Assembly: GCA_913054455.1 (NCBI GenBank)
Contig: CAJXIL010000028.1
Location: 1-32,576, forward strand
Direction: 5' to 3'
Source: an uncultured Roseobacter sp.
GTDB taxonomy: Bacteria > Pseudomonadota > Alphaproteobacteria > Rhodobacterales > Rhodobacteraceae
DNA length: 32,576 nt
In this document: piece after piece, positions 24,395 to 32,576 of the stretch
Layout: the number at the start of each line of letters is the position of its first letter
Position numbering within the stretch: position 1 is the stretch's first letter
Position numbers and translations under genes: made by a program
The notes under the pieces: generated by a model
What the model saw: only the letters and a program-made list of their open reading frames with translations
Told to the model about the DNA's origin: nothing
Database searches by the model: none

Positions 24395-24841
24395 ATGGTG
24401 TATCAAATGCTTATTGAACACACGCACCTGCATCTACAGTCGGTTCCTCCGGATCGGGGGGAGTTCTTACTTCTAAAAGTGTTGCTCGACCTTGAACAGG
24501 CGGGCGCTGGGGTGCATTTTGAGAACGGATTAAGCCCCAAGATGAAGGATCTTTTTAGCGATCAATCTGGTCGCTGAGAGGCTCTGCGGGAAGGGGCCAT
24601 GGCGGCCTTGCAGGAAGCAGGAGTTGAAAATGCGTTGGTCTGCGTGGTTGGTGTGAAGTTTCAAGATGACAGTCTTTCGCTGCCCCTCTGTGAGCAACTT
24701 TCAAAAACCTGCATCACCGGCGCCTTAGAGAATCCGGAAGTTCCTTTCACGGAAACGGGGAATAGGCGGGAAATACAGCGTTTCAAGGACAGGAATGCCG
24801 ACCTGTTGGAGGCTTGGAGCGAGAACCAATTGTTTAACTAA
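24395..24841 (+). pseudogene. Single frame of 149 codons interrupted by one TGA; possible pseudogene
   Basis: A reading frame opens at ATG 24395 and is stopped by TGA at 24575-24577. The same frame continues without another stop to TAA 24839-24841, with an internal ATG at 24599. Read through the TGA, the junction is DLFSDQSGR-stop-EALREGAMAALQEAGVEN, which looks like one continuous helix. One change (for example CGA or TGG to TGA) would explain it. The protein is not recognised and has no signal or membrane segment; a histidine-rich start (EHTHLHLQ) and an acidic/basic C-terminus are visible. Two separate small genes are possible: the second could start at 24599, where AAGGGG sits 4 nt ahead. 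Whether this was ever a gene is uncertain. Confidence 0.45.
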
Positions 24842-24872
24842 ATACCCAGAGCCGGTGTGTTTTTGAACGGTC

Positions 24873-25496
24873 TTAACTGCGTGGTGGGCGGCTTTTGTAG
24901 ACGGGTAGATGCCAGCCAAAGGCAATGGAACCTGCCCGCAACCCCCAACAGACCACAGCGCAGAGGATCAAGGAAAGGCCAGAGGCCAGGCCGAATGAGG
25001 TGGCCGCAACTGCCACAATGGCTCCGCTCATGGCACAGGTGATATAAAGCTCCCCCTGTTTCAGCACCAAGGGCACTTCCCCCACTACCACGTCGCGCAT
25101 CAACCCGCCGAGGCTGCCGGTCGCCATGCCCATCAGCACGACGATCACAGCAGGCTTGTCGAGCGCCATGGCCGCGCCGGTGCCAGCAGGCACGGCTATG
25201 GCCAGGGCAAAACTGTCGAGCCAAATCAGCAGGCGTAACCGGCTTTCAACCAGATGGGCGGTAAAGAACACAACCACGGCCGCTCCTGTGGCCAGCAGGA
25301 TGTGGTTGGGGTCTGCGACCCAAAACACCTCTTCCCGGTTCAGCAGTAGATCCCGCACGGTGCCACCACCCACCGCGGTTAGACAGGAGATGAAGGCAAA
25401 GCCAACGATATCCAGCTGGGCGCGGCTCGCCACCAGCGCGCCCGTTAGGGCGAAGACCAAAACAGCAGCATAGTCGAGCAGGGTGACAAGGGTCAT
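24873..25496 (-). CDS. TRIC/UPF0126-family membrane protein
   Basis: About 207 aa with seven hydrophobic segments. It consists of two repeats of a three-helix unit, each with a glycine-rich turn: ALTGALVASRAQLDIVG with GGGTVRDLL, and VVLMGMATGSLGGLMRDVV. These are the marks of the UPF0126 (YicG-like) family, prokaryotic relatives of TRIC cation channels. The substrate in bacteria is not well settled; some members conduct K+. The ATG at 25496 is chosen because the first helix begins there; an in-frame start at 25595 would lie within rnhA. It is last in the minus-strand run from ispH. Confidence 0.85.
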   Translation of the reverse strand: MTLVTLLDYAAVLVFALTGALVASRAQLDIVGFAFISCLTAVGGGTVRDLLLNREEVFWVADPNHILLATGAAVVVFFTAHLVESRLRLLIWLDSFALAIAVPAGTGAAMALDKPAVIVVLMGMATGSLGGLMRDVVVGEVPLVLKQGELYITCAMSGAIVAVAATSFGLASGLSLILCAVVCWGLRAGSIAFGWHLPVYKSRPPRS

Positions 25497-25539
25497 TGCT
25501 GCATCTCCATGATGCCCAGATTGATGCCCTGGGCGTAGC

Positions 25540-26007
25540 TCATGCTTTGGATTTGCTTTTCTTGAACGGGGCCATGCCGGCGCGGGCCAGCTCATCTGCG
25601 CGTTCGTTTTCGGGATGGCCTGCGTGACCTTTGACCCACTCCCAGGTCACTTGATGGCGGCTTTGGGCGGCATCAAGGCGCTGCCACAGCTCGACATTTT
25701 TGACCGGCTTTTTTGCGGCGTTTTTCCAGCCGTTTTTCTTCCAGCCAAAGATCCAGCCGGTGATACCGTTTTTCACGTAGTTGCTATCTGTCACAACAGT
25801 CAGAGCCGAGGGGCGGTCTAGGCTTTCCAGCGCATTGATGGCAGCTAGTAGCTCCATCCGGTTGTTGGTGGTATTGGCCTCGCCGCCTTTGAGTTCTTTT
25901 TCCTTGATGACGCTACCACCATCTTTGGCCTGCAACAGGGCGCCCCAGCCGCCAGGGCCGGGATTCCCGGAGCAGGCGCCATCGGTATAGGCATAGAGAT
26001 CAGCCAT
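25540..26007 (-). CDS. rnhA: Ribonuclease HI
   Basis: About 155 aa, degrades RNA in RNA-DNA hybrids such as primers and R-loops. The catalytic set is complete: D9 in [12 protein letters not shown]52 in [13 protein letters not shown]74 in VVTDSNYV, H128 in [11 protein letters not shown] and D138 in ERADELAR. The ATG at 26007 gives the standard N-terminus ([10 protein letters not shown]) and overlaps the methyltransferase stop by 8 bp. The longer frame to 26064 is not needed. Cytoplasmic; co-transcribed with its neighbours. Confidence 0.95.
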   Translation of the reverse strand: MADLYAYTDGACSGNPGPGGWGALLQAKDGGSVIKEKELKGGEANTTNNRMELLAAINALESLDRPSALTVVTDSNYVKNGITGWIFGWKKNGWKNAAKKPVKNVELWQRLDAAQSRHQVTWEWVKGHAGHPENERADELARAGMAPFKKSKSKA

Positions 26008-26593
26008 GACAGGCCACCGAGATCCAGCGCGCCATGGAGCCATCAAGGCCTTTGCTTTTGCCAAAGGTGCAGTCCACTACCGAAAACCCGGCAGTCATGA
26101 GCAGATCTTTCAAGTTGTCTTCCTCGTAATAGGTATAGAGCCGCCCCAGGGCGTCACGGGCCTCGCCTTTACCCAGTTTGAGCGCGATGTAAAAGACTCC
26201 GCCAGGCTTTAGGCTGTGTTTGATTGCGGCCAGATGTCCTGGGAAGGAAACGCGTGCCGCATGTAGCAGACTGAAATTGGCCCAGACCCCGTCATAGATG
26301 TTCTCTCCAGCGATCGCCTCGAAAGTTGCCTGCCAGGCGGTGACGCCGTCAAGCGCCTTGGCCAGCGCCACCATCTCAGCTGAGGCATCCATTGCATCGG
26401 TTTGCAGGCCTGCTGCCGCCATTACCTCAGCCGATGTGCCGGGGCCGCAGCCAAGGTCTAGCACCCGGCCGCCCGACGGGCAGGCCGCGATGAAGCTGTG
26501 AAGACGGGGGTCTTGGCTGAGATAGTCCTGATTTTGGGCAGCATAATCTGCGGCCTTGTCATCGTAGATGCGGAGGGTTTCTGCGTCACTCAT
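26000..26593 (-). CDS. Class I SAM-dependent methyltransferase
   Basis: 197 aa. SAM-binding motif I is [17 protein letters not shown] near 43-59, then the acidic motif II region ([16 protein letters not shown]) and motif IV area [15 protein letters not shown], with [12 protein letters not shown] as the post-motif. This is the Methyltransf_11/25 layout of small-molecule or tRNA/protein methylases. The substrate is not predictable. The N-terminus [13 protein letters not shown] is also typical. It overlaps rnhA by 8 bp, a pair kept by translational coupling, and follows the lysE-type gene by 33 bp. Confidence 0.87.
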   Translation of the reverse strand: MSDAETLRIYDDKAADYAAQNQDYLSQDPRLHSFIAACPSGGRVLDLGCGPGTSAEVMAAAGLQTDAMDASAEMVALAKALDGVTAWQATFEAIAGENIYDGVWANFSLLHAARVSFPGHLAAIKHSLKPGGVFYIALKLGKGEARDALGRLYTYYEEDNLKDLLMTAGFSVVDCTFGKSKGLDGSMARWISVACHG

Positions 26594-26626
26594 GGGGAGG
26601 CCTAGATTTGGGGGGACTAATGGCCT

Positions 26627-27241
26627 TTAGGCCCGCTCAAAAGCGAGCCGCGCGGCAAGGGCGGCAAAGATGCCCGCAAAGCCCCGGTTCAGCCATTTCA
26701 ACACGGTTTCCGACCCCAGAACAAACTGTCGAGCCTGGGCGGCAAAGTAGCCGTAGAGCACAAAGACCACAAAGGTGAGCGCCATGAACACGGCACCGAG
26801 CAGCGCCATTTCAGCGGTGGCCGAGGCCGGGTTGCCGGATAGGAAGGGCGGCAGCAGCGCCAGAAAGAACACCGAAAGCTTGGGGTTGAGGATATTGATC
26901 AGAGCACCGCGCTGGGCAATGCGCAGTGGCGATTGGGCCTTGGCCTCAGCAGAAATCGTTAGAGCGCCCCCAGAGCGCAGGGCCTGCCAAGCGAGGTAGA
27001 GCAGATATATCACCCCAAGGGTTTTGACGATTTGAAACAGTAGAGCAGAGCTGTGAAGTACCGCCGCCAGGCCAAGGGTCGCGGCGGCGAGATGCGGCAA
27101 TATTCCAATCGTGCAGCCCAAAGCGGCCCAGATGGCAGGCCGCGCGCCCTGACCGAGTCCCAAGGCCAGCGTATAGAGCACGCCGGTTCCTGGCGCTAAA
27201 ACCACAACAATGGCCGTGATCAAAAACTGCATGGAAATCAT
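26627..27241 (-). CDS. LysE/RhtB-family amino-acid exporter
   Basis: 204 aa with six hydrophobic segments. The family opening is LITAIVVVLAPGTGVLYTLALGLGQGARPAIWAA split over helix 1 and its loop, with the P-G-T/P motif at APGTG. NILNPKLSVFFLALLPPFL, the conserved block in helix 4, is also present. Members export homoserine, threonine, lysine or similar; the substrate is not predictable. The ATG at 27241 has GGAG 9 nt before it; an internal ATG at 27232 is possible. It stands between ispH and the methyltransferase on the same strand. Confidence 0.88.
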   Translation of the reverse strand: MISMQFLITAIVVVLAPGTGVLYTLALGLGQGARPAIWAALGCTIGILPHLAAATLGLAAVLHSSALLFQIVKTLGVIYLLYLAWQALRSGGALTISAEAKAQSPLRIAQRGALINILNPKLSVFFLALLPPFLSGNPASATAEMALLGAVFMALTFVVFVLYGYFAAQARQFVLGSETVLKWLNRGFAGIFAALAARLAFERA

Positions 27242-27344
27242 AGGCTCTTTCTCCCTGATGGACTGCGATCAGATCTTCACTCCCAGCCTAAGAGCAAGCG
27301 AGCGGGGCGTAAACCAATGAGATAGGCCTGGGTTGCGGATGGGA

Positions 27345-28319
27345 TTACGCAGATTGATCGGCGGTTTTACTGTTGGGGTGCCGCAGGACACGCGGGACTT
27401 TGAACTCGACCCGTTCCACTGCGGTCTCCACCACCTCTACCGTGACATCATAGCGGGCGCGAAAGGCGTCGATCACTTCATTGACCAGAAGCTCGGGCGC
27501 TGAGGCGCCAGCGGTGATGGCAATGCTTGAGATCCCCTCGAGTGCGCGCCAGTCGATGTTGTCAGCCCGCTGAACCAACTGGGCATATTTGCAGCCAGCC
27601 TTGGCGCCTACTTCGACCAAACGGCGCGAATTGGAAGAATTCGGCGCCCCAACCACCAGCATGGCATCGGATTTGGGGGCAACGGCCTTGACCGCTTCCT
27701 GGCGGTTGGTGGTGGCGTAGCAGATATCTTCCTTATGGGGGCCGACAATGGCTGGAAAACGGGCCTCAAGCGCGGCGACGATGCCCTTGGTGTCATCCAC
27801 CGATAGCGTGGTCTGGGTGACATAGGCCAGTTGCGCAGGGTCGCGCACCTGAACTTGGGCCACATCTTCAGGTGTTTCCACCAGAATGACTTCGCCATCG
27901 GGCAGTTGCCCCATGGTGCCGATGGTTTCGGGGTGGCCCTTATGGCCGATCATGATCATCTGCAGCCCCTGCTCGGCGTGGCGCTGGGCTTCGATATGGA
28001 CCTTGCTGACCAAGGGGCAGGTCGCATCCACATAGACCATCTGCCGCGCCTCCGCTGCAGCAGGAACCGATTTTGGCACCCCATGGGCTGAGAAGATCAC
28101 TGGGCGGTCTTCGGGACATTCTTCCAGCTCCTCGACAAAGATTGCGCCTTTGTCCCGCAGCCCATCTACTACAAATTTATTGTGGACGATTTCGTGGCGC
28201 ACATAGACGGGTGCCCCCCATTTCTCGAGCGCCAGTTCGACAATTTTAATGGCGCGATCAACGCCAGCACAAAAGCCGCGTGGGGCAGCCAAGTATAGGG
28301 TGAGGGCAGGTTTGGTCAT
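27345..28319 (-). CDS. ispH: 4-hydroxy-3-methylbut-2-enyl diphosphate reductase
   Basis: About 324 aa, the last enzyme of the MEP pathway, a [4Fe-4S] protein that makes IPP and DMAPP. The three cluster cysteines are C17 ([12 protein letters not shown]), C101 ([11 protein letters not shown]) and C200 ([12 protein letters not shown]). The histidines of EIVHN and SAHGVP, and the [10 protein letters not shown] block, are all present. AAGGAGACGCCG precedes the ATG at 28319; the open frame to 28427 is not conserved. A 269-bp divergent gap separates it from the hybrid kinase gene and should hold both promoters; I could not place them with confidence. Confidence 0.95.
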   Translation of the reverse strand: MTKPALTLYLAAPRGFCAGVDRAIKIVELALEKWGAPVYVRHEIVHNKFVVDGLRDKGAIFVEELEECPEDRPVIFSAHGVPKSVPAAAEARQMVYVDATCPLVSKVHIEAQRHAEQGLQMIMIGHKGHPETIGTMGQLPDGEVILVETPEDVAQVQVRDPAQLAYVTQTTLSVDDTKGIVAALEARFPAIVGPHKEDICYATTNRQEAVKAVAPKSDAMLVVGAPNSSNSRRLVEVGAKAGCKYAQLVQRADNIDWRALEGISSIAITAGASAPELLVNEVIDAFRARYDVTVEVVETAVERVEFKVPRVLRHPNSKTADQSA

Positions 28320-28588
28320 CGGCGTCTCCTTAAGGGCAGAAGTAAGGCTTTGCCAAGCCGAGGTCCAGTCTGATCGGTTGGCATCGATGCCCCCGTGCTT
28401 TCCACCGCTCTGTGAACGCGTGGTCACCGAAAGCTTTGCAAAAAAGGAATATGTTAACGGATCTGCTGCATGTTCGAGACTGCGCGGTTTCGGTCGGCCT
28501 GTTTTTAGCTGTGTTTTGCCTGCGCAAGAGCCCTCTGTGGTTGTAAAGTGTATGTCATTGTTGATCGGGTAGAGGACTGAGACGCGTC

Positions 28589-30799
28589 GTGTATGATCAA
28601 AATAGCCTGACCGATTGCCCGCCTTGGGAAGAAAAGAACGATTTCGTTGCTCAGCAGTATGAGGTGACGATGAAGCGACGGTTTCGAACCGTAGTGGTTA
28701 CCTGCAACGCTGTTGTGGTATTGGGGCTTCTCTGGATCCTGTGGGGCGTCTCCATAAATGCGCCAAGCATGGTGATCATCTCAGCTGTCGCGATTGCCGG
28801 CTCGATTGCTGCGCGTCTGCTTTTGAATACGGAATACAAGCTTTTGGCGCGCCTCCTGTGGTATTTAACGGGCTGGGCCGCGGTCATAGGATCCGTCTTT
28901 ACCATGCCTCCTGACAGCTACATCGAGCTGTTTTTTGTCGTCCTATTGGGCGGCCCTTTTATGACTTTTTCGATGCGTCGCGAAAAGGCGATGATCATTG
29001 CCCTGCTTGGGATAGCTTTTGGCAGCTGGGTGCTGTTCCGGTTCATGGGCCACGACTTTTTTGGCCCGCCGCTTGTAGAGGTGGCGGTTCCAGTAAACTA
29101 CCTTTCTGGTGGTGTTTTTGTCACGGTATTTGCCATCCTTGTTGTTCAGATGATGGCCTTTGGGCAGTTAGCGGAAAGCTATAGTGATGATCTACTGCGG
29201 GCACATCAGAAGGAAAGCAAAGCGAACCGCGCAAAGAGTGAATTCCTGGCTGCGATGAGCCACGAGATCCGCACGCCAATGAATGGGGTTTTGGGCATGG
29301 TGGAAGTCCTGGAAAAGACTGACCTCGCCCCAGAGCAGCGCCGCATTCTGCATACCATACAAGAATCTTCGAATTCGCTGTTGTGGATTATTGATGACAT
29401 TCTGGATGTTTCCCGGATTGAAGCAGGGAAAATGGAGTTGTTTGAGACGCCAATGCGTCTGCTGCCGCTGATCGAGGGGGCGACAGCAACCCTGCGGCCC
29501 CATGCGAACCAAATGGGTGTGCAACTGTCGCTTTCAGTACAGGCTGATCTACCGGATACCTTCAGAGGAGATGCCGGGCGTATGCGACAGATTCTGCTCA
29601 ACCTGATGGGCAATGCGATCAAATTCTCTGAACCGCTGCCCGGAGAGGAACCTGGGCGGGTGAAGCTGCGTGTTGAGATACGTGAAGCCGGTTGGATTGA
29701 TTTTGTGGTCGAAGACAATGGCATTGGCATTGAGCCAGAGGTTCAGGAGACGATCTTTACTCCGTTTGAACGTTCGGCGTCGGTGGCGAAACGTATGATA
29801 AAGGGCAACGGTCTGGGGCTGACGATTGTTCAGCAGTTGGCCTCCAAAATGGGCGGCGCTGTGGAAGTCGATAGCACACTCGGTGAGGGCAGTGCCTTTA
29901 CTGTACGATTGCCAGTCGTAGAGCCCTCTGGACCGATCAAGGGACCAAAGTTGGCGGGGACAAAAGTTGTGGCACTGCTACCGGCTCAGGGGCAAAATTG
30001 TGACTGGTCCACTTATGTATTGGCCGCAGATTGCGATTTGAAATGGGTCTCCAACCGGGATGAATTTCTTGCCCTGGGCCGTGTGGCGGGACGAGAATCA
30101 ATCTTTATCCTGCCAGAAGAGACTGCAGAGAATCACCAGTCGGCCTGGTGTCGCAAGCGTATTGAAATAGAGCTGCCAGACCTCAGGGTTCTGGAGTTCC
30201 AATCCGGTAATGACGTTCAGCATTCGCGAGCAAGCAATCGTTGGGCTGTAGTCCAGTCTGGGCCGATCTTGCCCAGCGAGCTATGGGATGCCCTGGAAGG
30301 GCTGGCCCGTCATGGCAGCAAAGTGGCCCCAGCGACTGCGCGCCAAACAGGTCAGGTAGCTGAGCCAAACAAGATGGGCGGCCGGATATTGGTGGCTGAG
30401 GACAATGAAATTAACCGCGCGGTCATCGAGAGCCAGTTGGCTTTGCTGGGCTGTGATGTGACGGTGACGCGTGATGGGGCGGAGTGTCTGTCGGCCTGGC
30501 GCAACGGAAAATTTGATATGGTATTAGCAGACTGCCAGATGCCGGTCATGGACGGGTTCGAGCTGACGCGCGCTATCCGTCAGGTTGAGATGGAACAAGG
30601 GTTGCGCCATACGCCCATTGTTGCCGTCACTGCAAATGCTCATGAGGCGGAAATCGGAAAATGCCTGGCAGAAGGGATGGATGCTTTTGTCTCCAAACCC
30701 GTGACGATAGCAGGCCTAGAGGCCGTCATTCGTCAGCAATTGCCCAAGGCGGATGTCAGCGCAGAGACTCGCAGATGGGCCGCCGCTCAGCGCGGCTAG
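28589..30799 (+). CDS. Membrane hybrid histidine kinase with C-terminal receiver
   Basis: 736 aa. Six hydrophobic segments lie between about 33 and 200, without a large periplasmic loop, so the sensor part is within the membrane. HisKA follows with phosphoacceptor H225 in [16 protein letters not shown]. The HATPase domain shows [24 protein letters not shown] and [19 protein letters not shown]. Residues about 455-590 look like a degenerate receiver without an acceptor Asp. The true receiver covers about 596-720, with the acidic pair in [11 protein letters not shown] and acceptor D648 in [13 protein letters not shown]. There is no HPt domain and no response regulator gene beside it, so phosphate must go to a separate HPt. 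The start used is GTG 28589; ATG 28670 with TGAGGTG close upstream is an alternative. Confidence 0.88.
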   Translation: MYDQNSLTDCPPWEEKNDFVAQQYEVTMKRRFRTVVVTCNAVVVLGLLWILWGVSINAPSMVIISAVAIAGSIAARLLLNTEYKLLARLLWYLTGWAAVIGSVFTMPPDSYIELFFVVLLGGPFMTFSMRREKAMIIALLGIAFGSWVLFRFMGHDFFGPPLVEVAVPVNYLSGGVFVTVFAILVVQMMAFGQLAESYSDDLLRAHQKESKANRAKSEFLAAMSHEIRTPMNGVLGMVEVLEKTDLAPEQRRILHTIQESSNSLLWIIDDILDVSRIEAGKMELFETPMRLLPLIEGATATLRPHANQMGVQLSLSVQADLPDTFRGDAGRMRQILLNLMGNAIKFSEPLPGEEPGRVKLRVEIREAGWIDFVVEDNGIGIEPEVQETIFTPFERSASVAKRMIKGNGLGLTIVQQLASKMGGAVEVDSTLGEGSAFTVRLPVVEPSGPIKGPKLAGTKVVALLPAQGQNCDWSTYVLAADCDLKWVSNRDEFLALGRVAGRESIFILPEETAENHQSAWCRKRIEIELPDLRVLEFQSGNDVQHSRASNRWAVVQSGPILPSELWDALEGLARHGSKVAPATARQTGQVAEPNKMGGRILVAEDNEINRAVIESQLALLGCDVTVTRDGAECLSAWRNGKFDMVLADCQMPVMDGFELTRAIRQVEMEQGLRHTPIVAVTANAHEAEIGKCLAEGMDAFVSKPVTIAGLEAVIRQQLPKADVSAETRRWAAAQRG

Positions 30800-31164
30800 G
30801 GATACGAGTGGGATTATCGGTACCATGAACAGGGGGCTTTGCAGAGTTACTGCTGAGTTAAAGGCGCAATTCAGAACGAAGCGAGTGAGTGACACTCCGT
30901 TCTGAATTTACCCTTTAGGTGTCGCCCTAGACATGGATATCCCTATGGGTAACACTGGCGCTGCCAGTCGCTAAAAGCTGCTGCCAGAACCTGCTTTCGT
31001 CATTCTCCTGCGATCGAGTGGTGTGATCGCCTTTGACTTGAGCGCTTGGCTAGTTGCTTTATCAAAGCACCCGGTCTGAACCTTGGTGCCCAAGTTAAAC
31101 GTGTCAGCTTAGGTTAAGGAATGCCTCCGGTGCCTCAGTTGTAGAAAGCACTGGGTCGTCGCCT
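30800..31164. other. 365-bp gap with several hairpins, no gene seen
   Basis: No reading frame here is protein-like. Hairpin A: AATTCAGAACG (30868-30878) pairs perfectly with CGTTCTGAATT (30898-30908), and within its loop GAGTG (30883-30887) pairs with CACTC (30893-30897), giving one long two-part stem. It ends in TTTACCCTTT and may terminate the kinase gene. Hairpin B: GCGATC/GATCGC at 31010-31030 followed by CTTT. Hairpin C: TGCTTT-ATC-AAAGCA at 31055-31069. A small RNA in this gap is possible but no promoter was clear. Confidence 0.55.
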
Positions 31165-31737
31165 TTAGCCCTGAACAGCCGAAACGGATCTTGCGTCCAT
31201 TGGATGTTCCCGTGGTGGGCGTCCAATGACATCCTTCAGCTCTTCCAACTCAATGAAGTTGTCCGCCTGCCGGCGCAACTCATCAGAGATCATAGGTGGC
31301 TGGCTGCGAATGGTGGAGACAACAGAGACGCGCACGCCCTGACGCTGCAAGCTGGCAATCAGGGGGCGGAAATCGCCATCGCCAGAAAATAGCACAATGT
31401 GATCAACCCGTGGCGCAAGTTCCATAGCATCGACCGCAAGCTCGATATCCATGTTTCCTTTGACTTTGCGGCGCCCCATGCTGTCGGTGTATTCCTTTGC
31501 AGGTTTGGTCACCATGGTGAACCCATTGTAGTGCAGCCAGTCAACAAGAGGGCGGATGGGCGAATACTCGTCATTCTCCAGCAGGGCCGTGTAATAAAAG
31601 GCCCGCAAGAGCTTCCCGCGACGCATGAACTCCTGTCGCAAAAGCTTGTAGTCGATATCAAACCCCAATGCCTTGGCAGCGGCATAGAGATTCGAACCGT
31701 CTATGAACAGCGCAAGCCGTTCGTCTTTGTAAAACAT
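31165..31737 (-). CDS. NYN-domain protein (LabA/DUF88 family), probable RNase
   Basis: 190 aa, PIN-like NYN fold. The acidic residues of the active site are visible: D in LALFIDGSNLYAAA, D in KGNMDIELAVDAM, and the pair in VLFSGDGDFRPLI, which together would bind a metal for RNA cleavage. The conserved tail SDELRRQADNFIELEEL follows. Family members include LabA and Limkain-type proteins; the RNA target is unknown in bacteria. The gene is divergent from folK by 124 bp. The neighbourhood NYN - folK - rpoZ is, as I remember, common in this bacterial family, which points to a housekeeping RNA role. Confidence 0.87.
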   Translation of the reverse strand: MFYKDERLALFIDGSNLYAAAKALGFDIDYKLLRQEFMRRGKLLRAFYYTALLENDEYSPIRPLVDWLHYNGFTMVTKPAKEYTDSMGRRKVKGNMDIELAVDAMELAPRVDHIVLFSGDGDFRPLIASLQRQGVRVSVVSTIRSQPPMISDELRRQADNFIELEELKDVIGRPPREHPMDARSVSAVQG

Positions 31738-31861
31738 CCTAAAGTGTCCTTCTGGTAAAGCCGTTTACGCCTAATGATCCGTGAGTGAAATTGGGGCGGC
31801 GAAACGGGTGGACATATTGTAAGTACTTTGGCACCTGCTTCAAGTGTACGGTTTTTCCTAA

Positions 31862-32443
31862 ATGAGGTCAAAAGTGACCAATCTGCGATCAAAAGCGATC
31901 ATTTCTTTGGGTAGCAACCTACCCCTGGGCGAAATGTCGCCACGACAAATACTACAAGCTGCAACCCGGGAGGTTGCTCTCCTTATGGGTGAACAATGCC
32001 AAGTTTCGCGCTTTTTTCAAACCCCTTGTTTTCCAGCGGGGGCAGGACCGGACTATGTCAATGCTGCCCTGACGGTGGAAACCGATCTGGAACCCGAGCC
32101 CTTTTTGCAGGTTTTGCATAGTGTTGAGGCGAAGTTCGCGCGCTCGAGAAAACAGCGTTGGGGGATGCGAACATTGGATCTGGATTTGATTTCTCTGGGC
32201 GAAAAGGTCTTTCCGGACCCCGCAGTTCACAAACATTGGCGCGATTTGCCGCTTGAGCAGCAAAAGATGCAAACCCCTGAGCAACTGATTCTCCCGCACC
32301 CCCGGCTGCAGGATCGAGCTTTTGTATTGGTACCGGTCTGCGACATTTACCCGGACTGGCGGCATCCGATTCTGGGCAAAACCGCTGCCGAACTCTGCGC
32401 GGCCTTGCCAAAAACCGACCTAGAAGCGGTTCAGCCTCTTTAA
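31862..32443 (+). CDS. folK: 2-amino-4-hydroxy-6-hydroxymethyldihydropteridine pyrophosphokinase
   Basis: 193 aa, transfers pyrophosphate from ATP to the pterin alcohol in folate synthesis. The HPPK marks are AIISLGSNL near the start, SRFFQTPCFPAGAGPDYVNAAL, and the signature RWGMRTLDLDLISLG, followed by LPHPRLQDRAFVLVPV. The length is a little above the common 160-180 because of an insert around HKHWRDLPLEQQKMQTP. The start is uncertain: ATG 31862 has no ribosome site, while GTG 31874 (four codons later) has TGAGGT about 6 nt ahead and is my preferred alternative. It is followed 94 bp on by rpoZ. Confidence 0.92.
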   Translation: MRSKVTNLRSKAIISLGSNLPLGEMSPRQILQAATREVALLMGEQCQVSRFFQTPCFPAGAGPDYVNAALTVETDLEPEPFLQVLHSVEAKFARSRKQRWGMRTLDLDLISLGEKVFPDPAVHKHWRDLPLEQQKMQTPEQLILPHPRLQDRAFVLVPVCDIYPDWRHPILGKTAAELCAALPKTDLEAVQPL

Positions 32444-32537
32444 TCCCCGGTTTGATGCTCTTTCTGCGCTTGTCAACAAAAAGATTTGGGCGTAAAAGTC
32501 GCTCTTCCGGACCCACATTGATTTTGGAGAGTCGCCT

Positions 32538-32576
32538 ATGGCCCGCGTAACGGTTGAAGACTGCGTAGACAAAGTA
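32538..32576 (+). CDS. rpoZ: RNA polymerase omega subunit (N-terminus only)
   Basis: The window ends 13 codons into this gene. The residues MARVTVEDCVDKV are the usual N-terminus of omega, the small subunit that helps assemble RNA polymerase and binds ppGpp in proteobacteria. GGAGAG lies 6-11 nt before the ATG. A possible promoter is TTGTCA (32470-32475), 17 bp, TAAAAG (32493-32498). Location after folK supports the call. Confidence 0.88.
   Translation, partial: MARVTVEDCVDKV

Noticed and set aside
24575-24577. TGA as a selenocysteine codon
   Set aside because: No SECIS-like hairpin is evident just downstream, the product is not a known selenoprotein, and the codon follows Arg in a helix-like stretch with no redox motif. 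A nonsense change is simpler.
1-32576. CRISPR array, phage genes, tRNA or rRNA genes, toxin-antitoxin pair
   Set aside because: Reading both strands I found no regularly spaced repeats, no phage structural or integrase genes, no cloverleaf with CCA-type end, and no recognisable toxin-antitoxin pair. A tRNAscan and defence-system search would be needed to be certain.

Overview
The window looks like a chromosomal piece of a marine alphaproteobacterium of the Roseobacter group (Rhodobacteraceae). The basis is protein style and gene content: an ATP synthase b subunit closing its operon, a rhizobial-type frcBCA fructose transporter with a ROK regulator, a 1161-aa SMC, scattered cobalamin genes and the folK-rpoZ neighbourhood. 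There is no phage, no CRISPR array, and no tRNA or rRNA that I can see. Species cannot be named from this alone.

Layout. 1-640: end of the F0 ATP synthase operon (atpF) with a clear terminator. 728-6665: a fructose uptake locus, with a divergent ROK repressor (frcR-like) and an operon frcB-frcC-frcA-frcK plus a PfkB sugar kinase. A 25-bp palindrome in the divergent promoter region is the likely operator, a strong stem-loop sits between frcB and frcC, and a terminator closes the operon. 6720-7800: a dead IS1182-family transposase, broken by large deletions and carrying at least three related short hairpin inserts plus one of another type. 7930-10124: a divergent GntR/FCD regulator and a class I/II aminotransferase. 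10193-14862: a small exported protein, a Rhodobacteraceae-style intergenic repeat, smc, and a secreted YbjN-like protein. 14947-18039, minus strand: an MltB-type lytic transglycosylase, then cbiB and cobD of cobalamin nucleotide-loop assembly. 18190-21689: glutathionyl-hydroquinone reductase, a small hypothetical gene on the other strand, an L,D-transpeptidase and a PatB/MalY C-S lyase. 21856-24308: def, a def paralogue lacking key catalytic residues, fmt, and two small membrane proteins in one plus-strand run. 24395-24841: one open frame interrupted by a single TGA. 24873-28319, minus strand: ispH, lysE-type exporter, methyltransferase, rnhA and a TRIC/UPF0126 membrane protein. 28589-30799: an orphan membrane hybrid histidine kinase, followed by 365 bp of non-coding DNA rich in hairpins. 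31165-32576: a NYN-domain protein divergent from folK, and the first codons of rpoZ.

Most of the window is ordinary core genome. The parts that deserve a second look are the hairpin elements inside the dead transposase, the deformylase pseudoenzyme between def and fmt, the ROK operator, the TGA-interrupted frame, and the structured gap after the hybrid kinase. I found no convincing new multi-gene defence or biosynthetic system.
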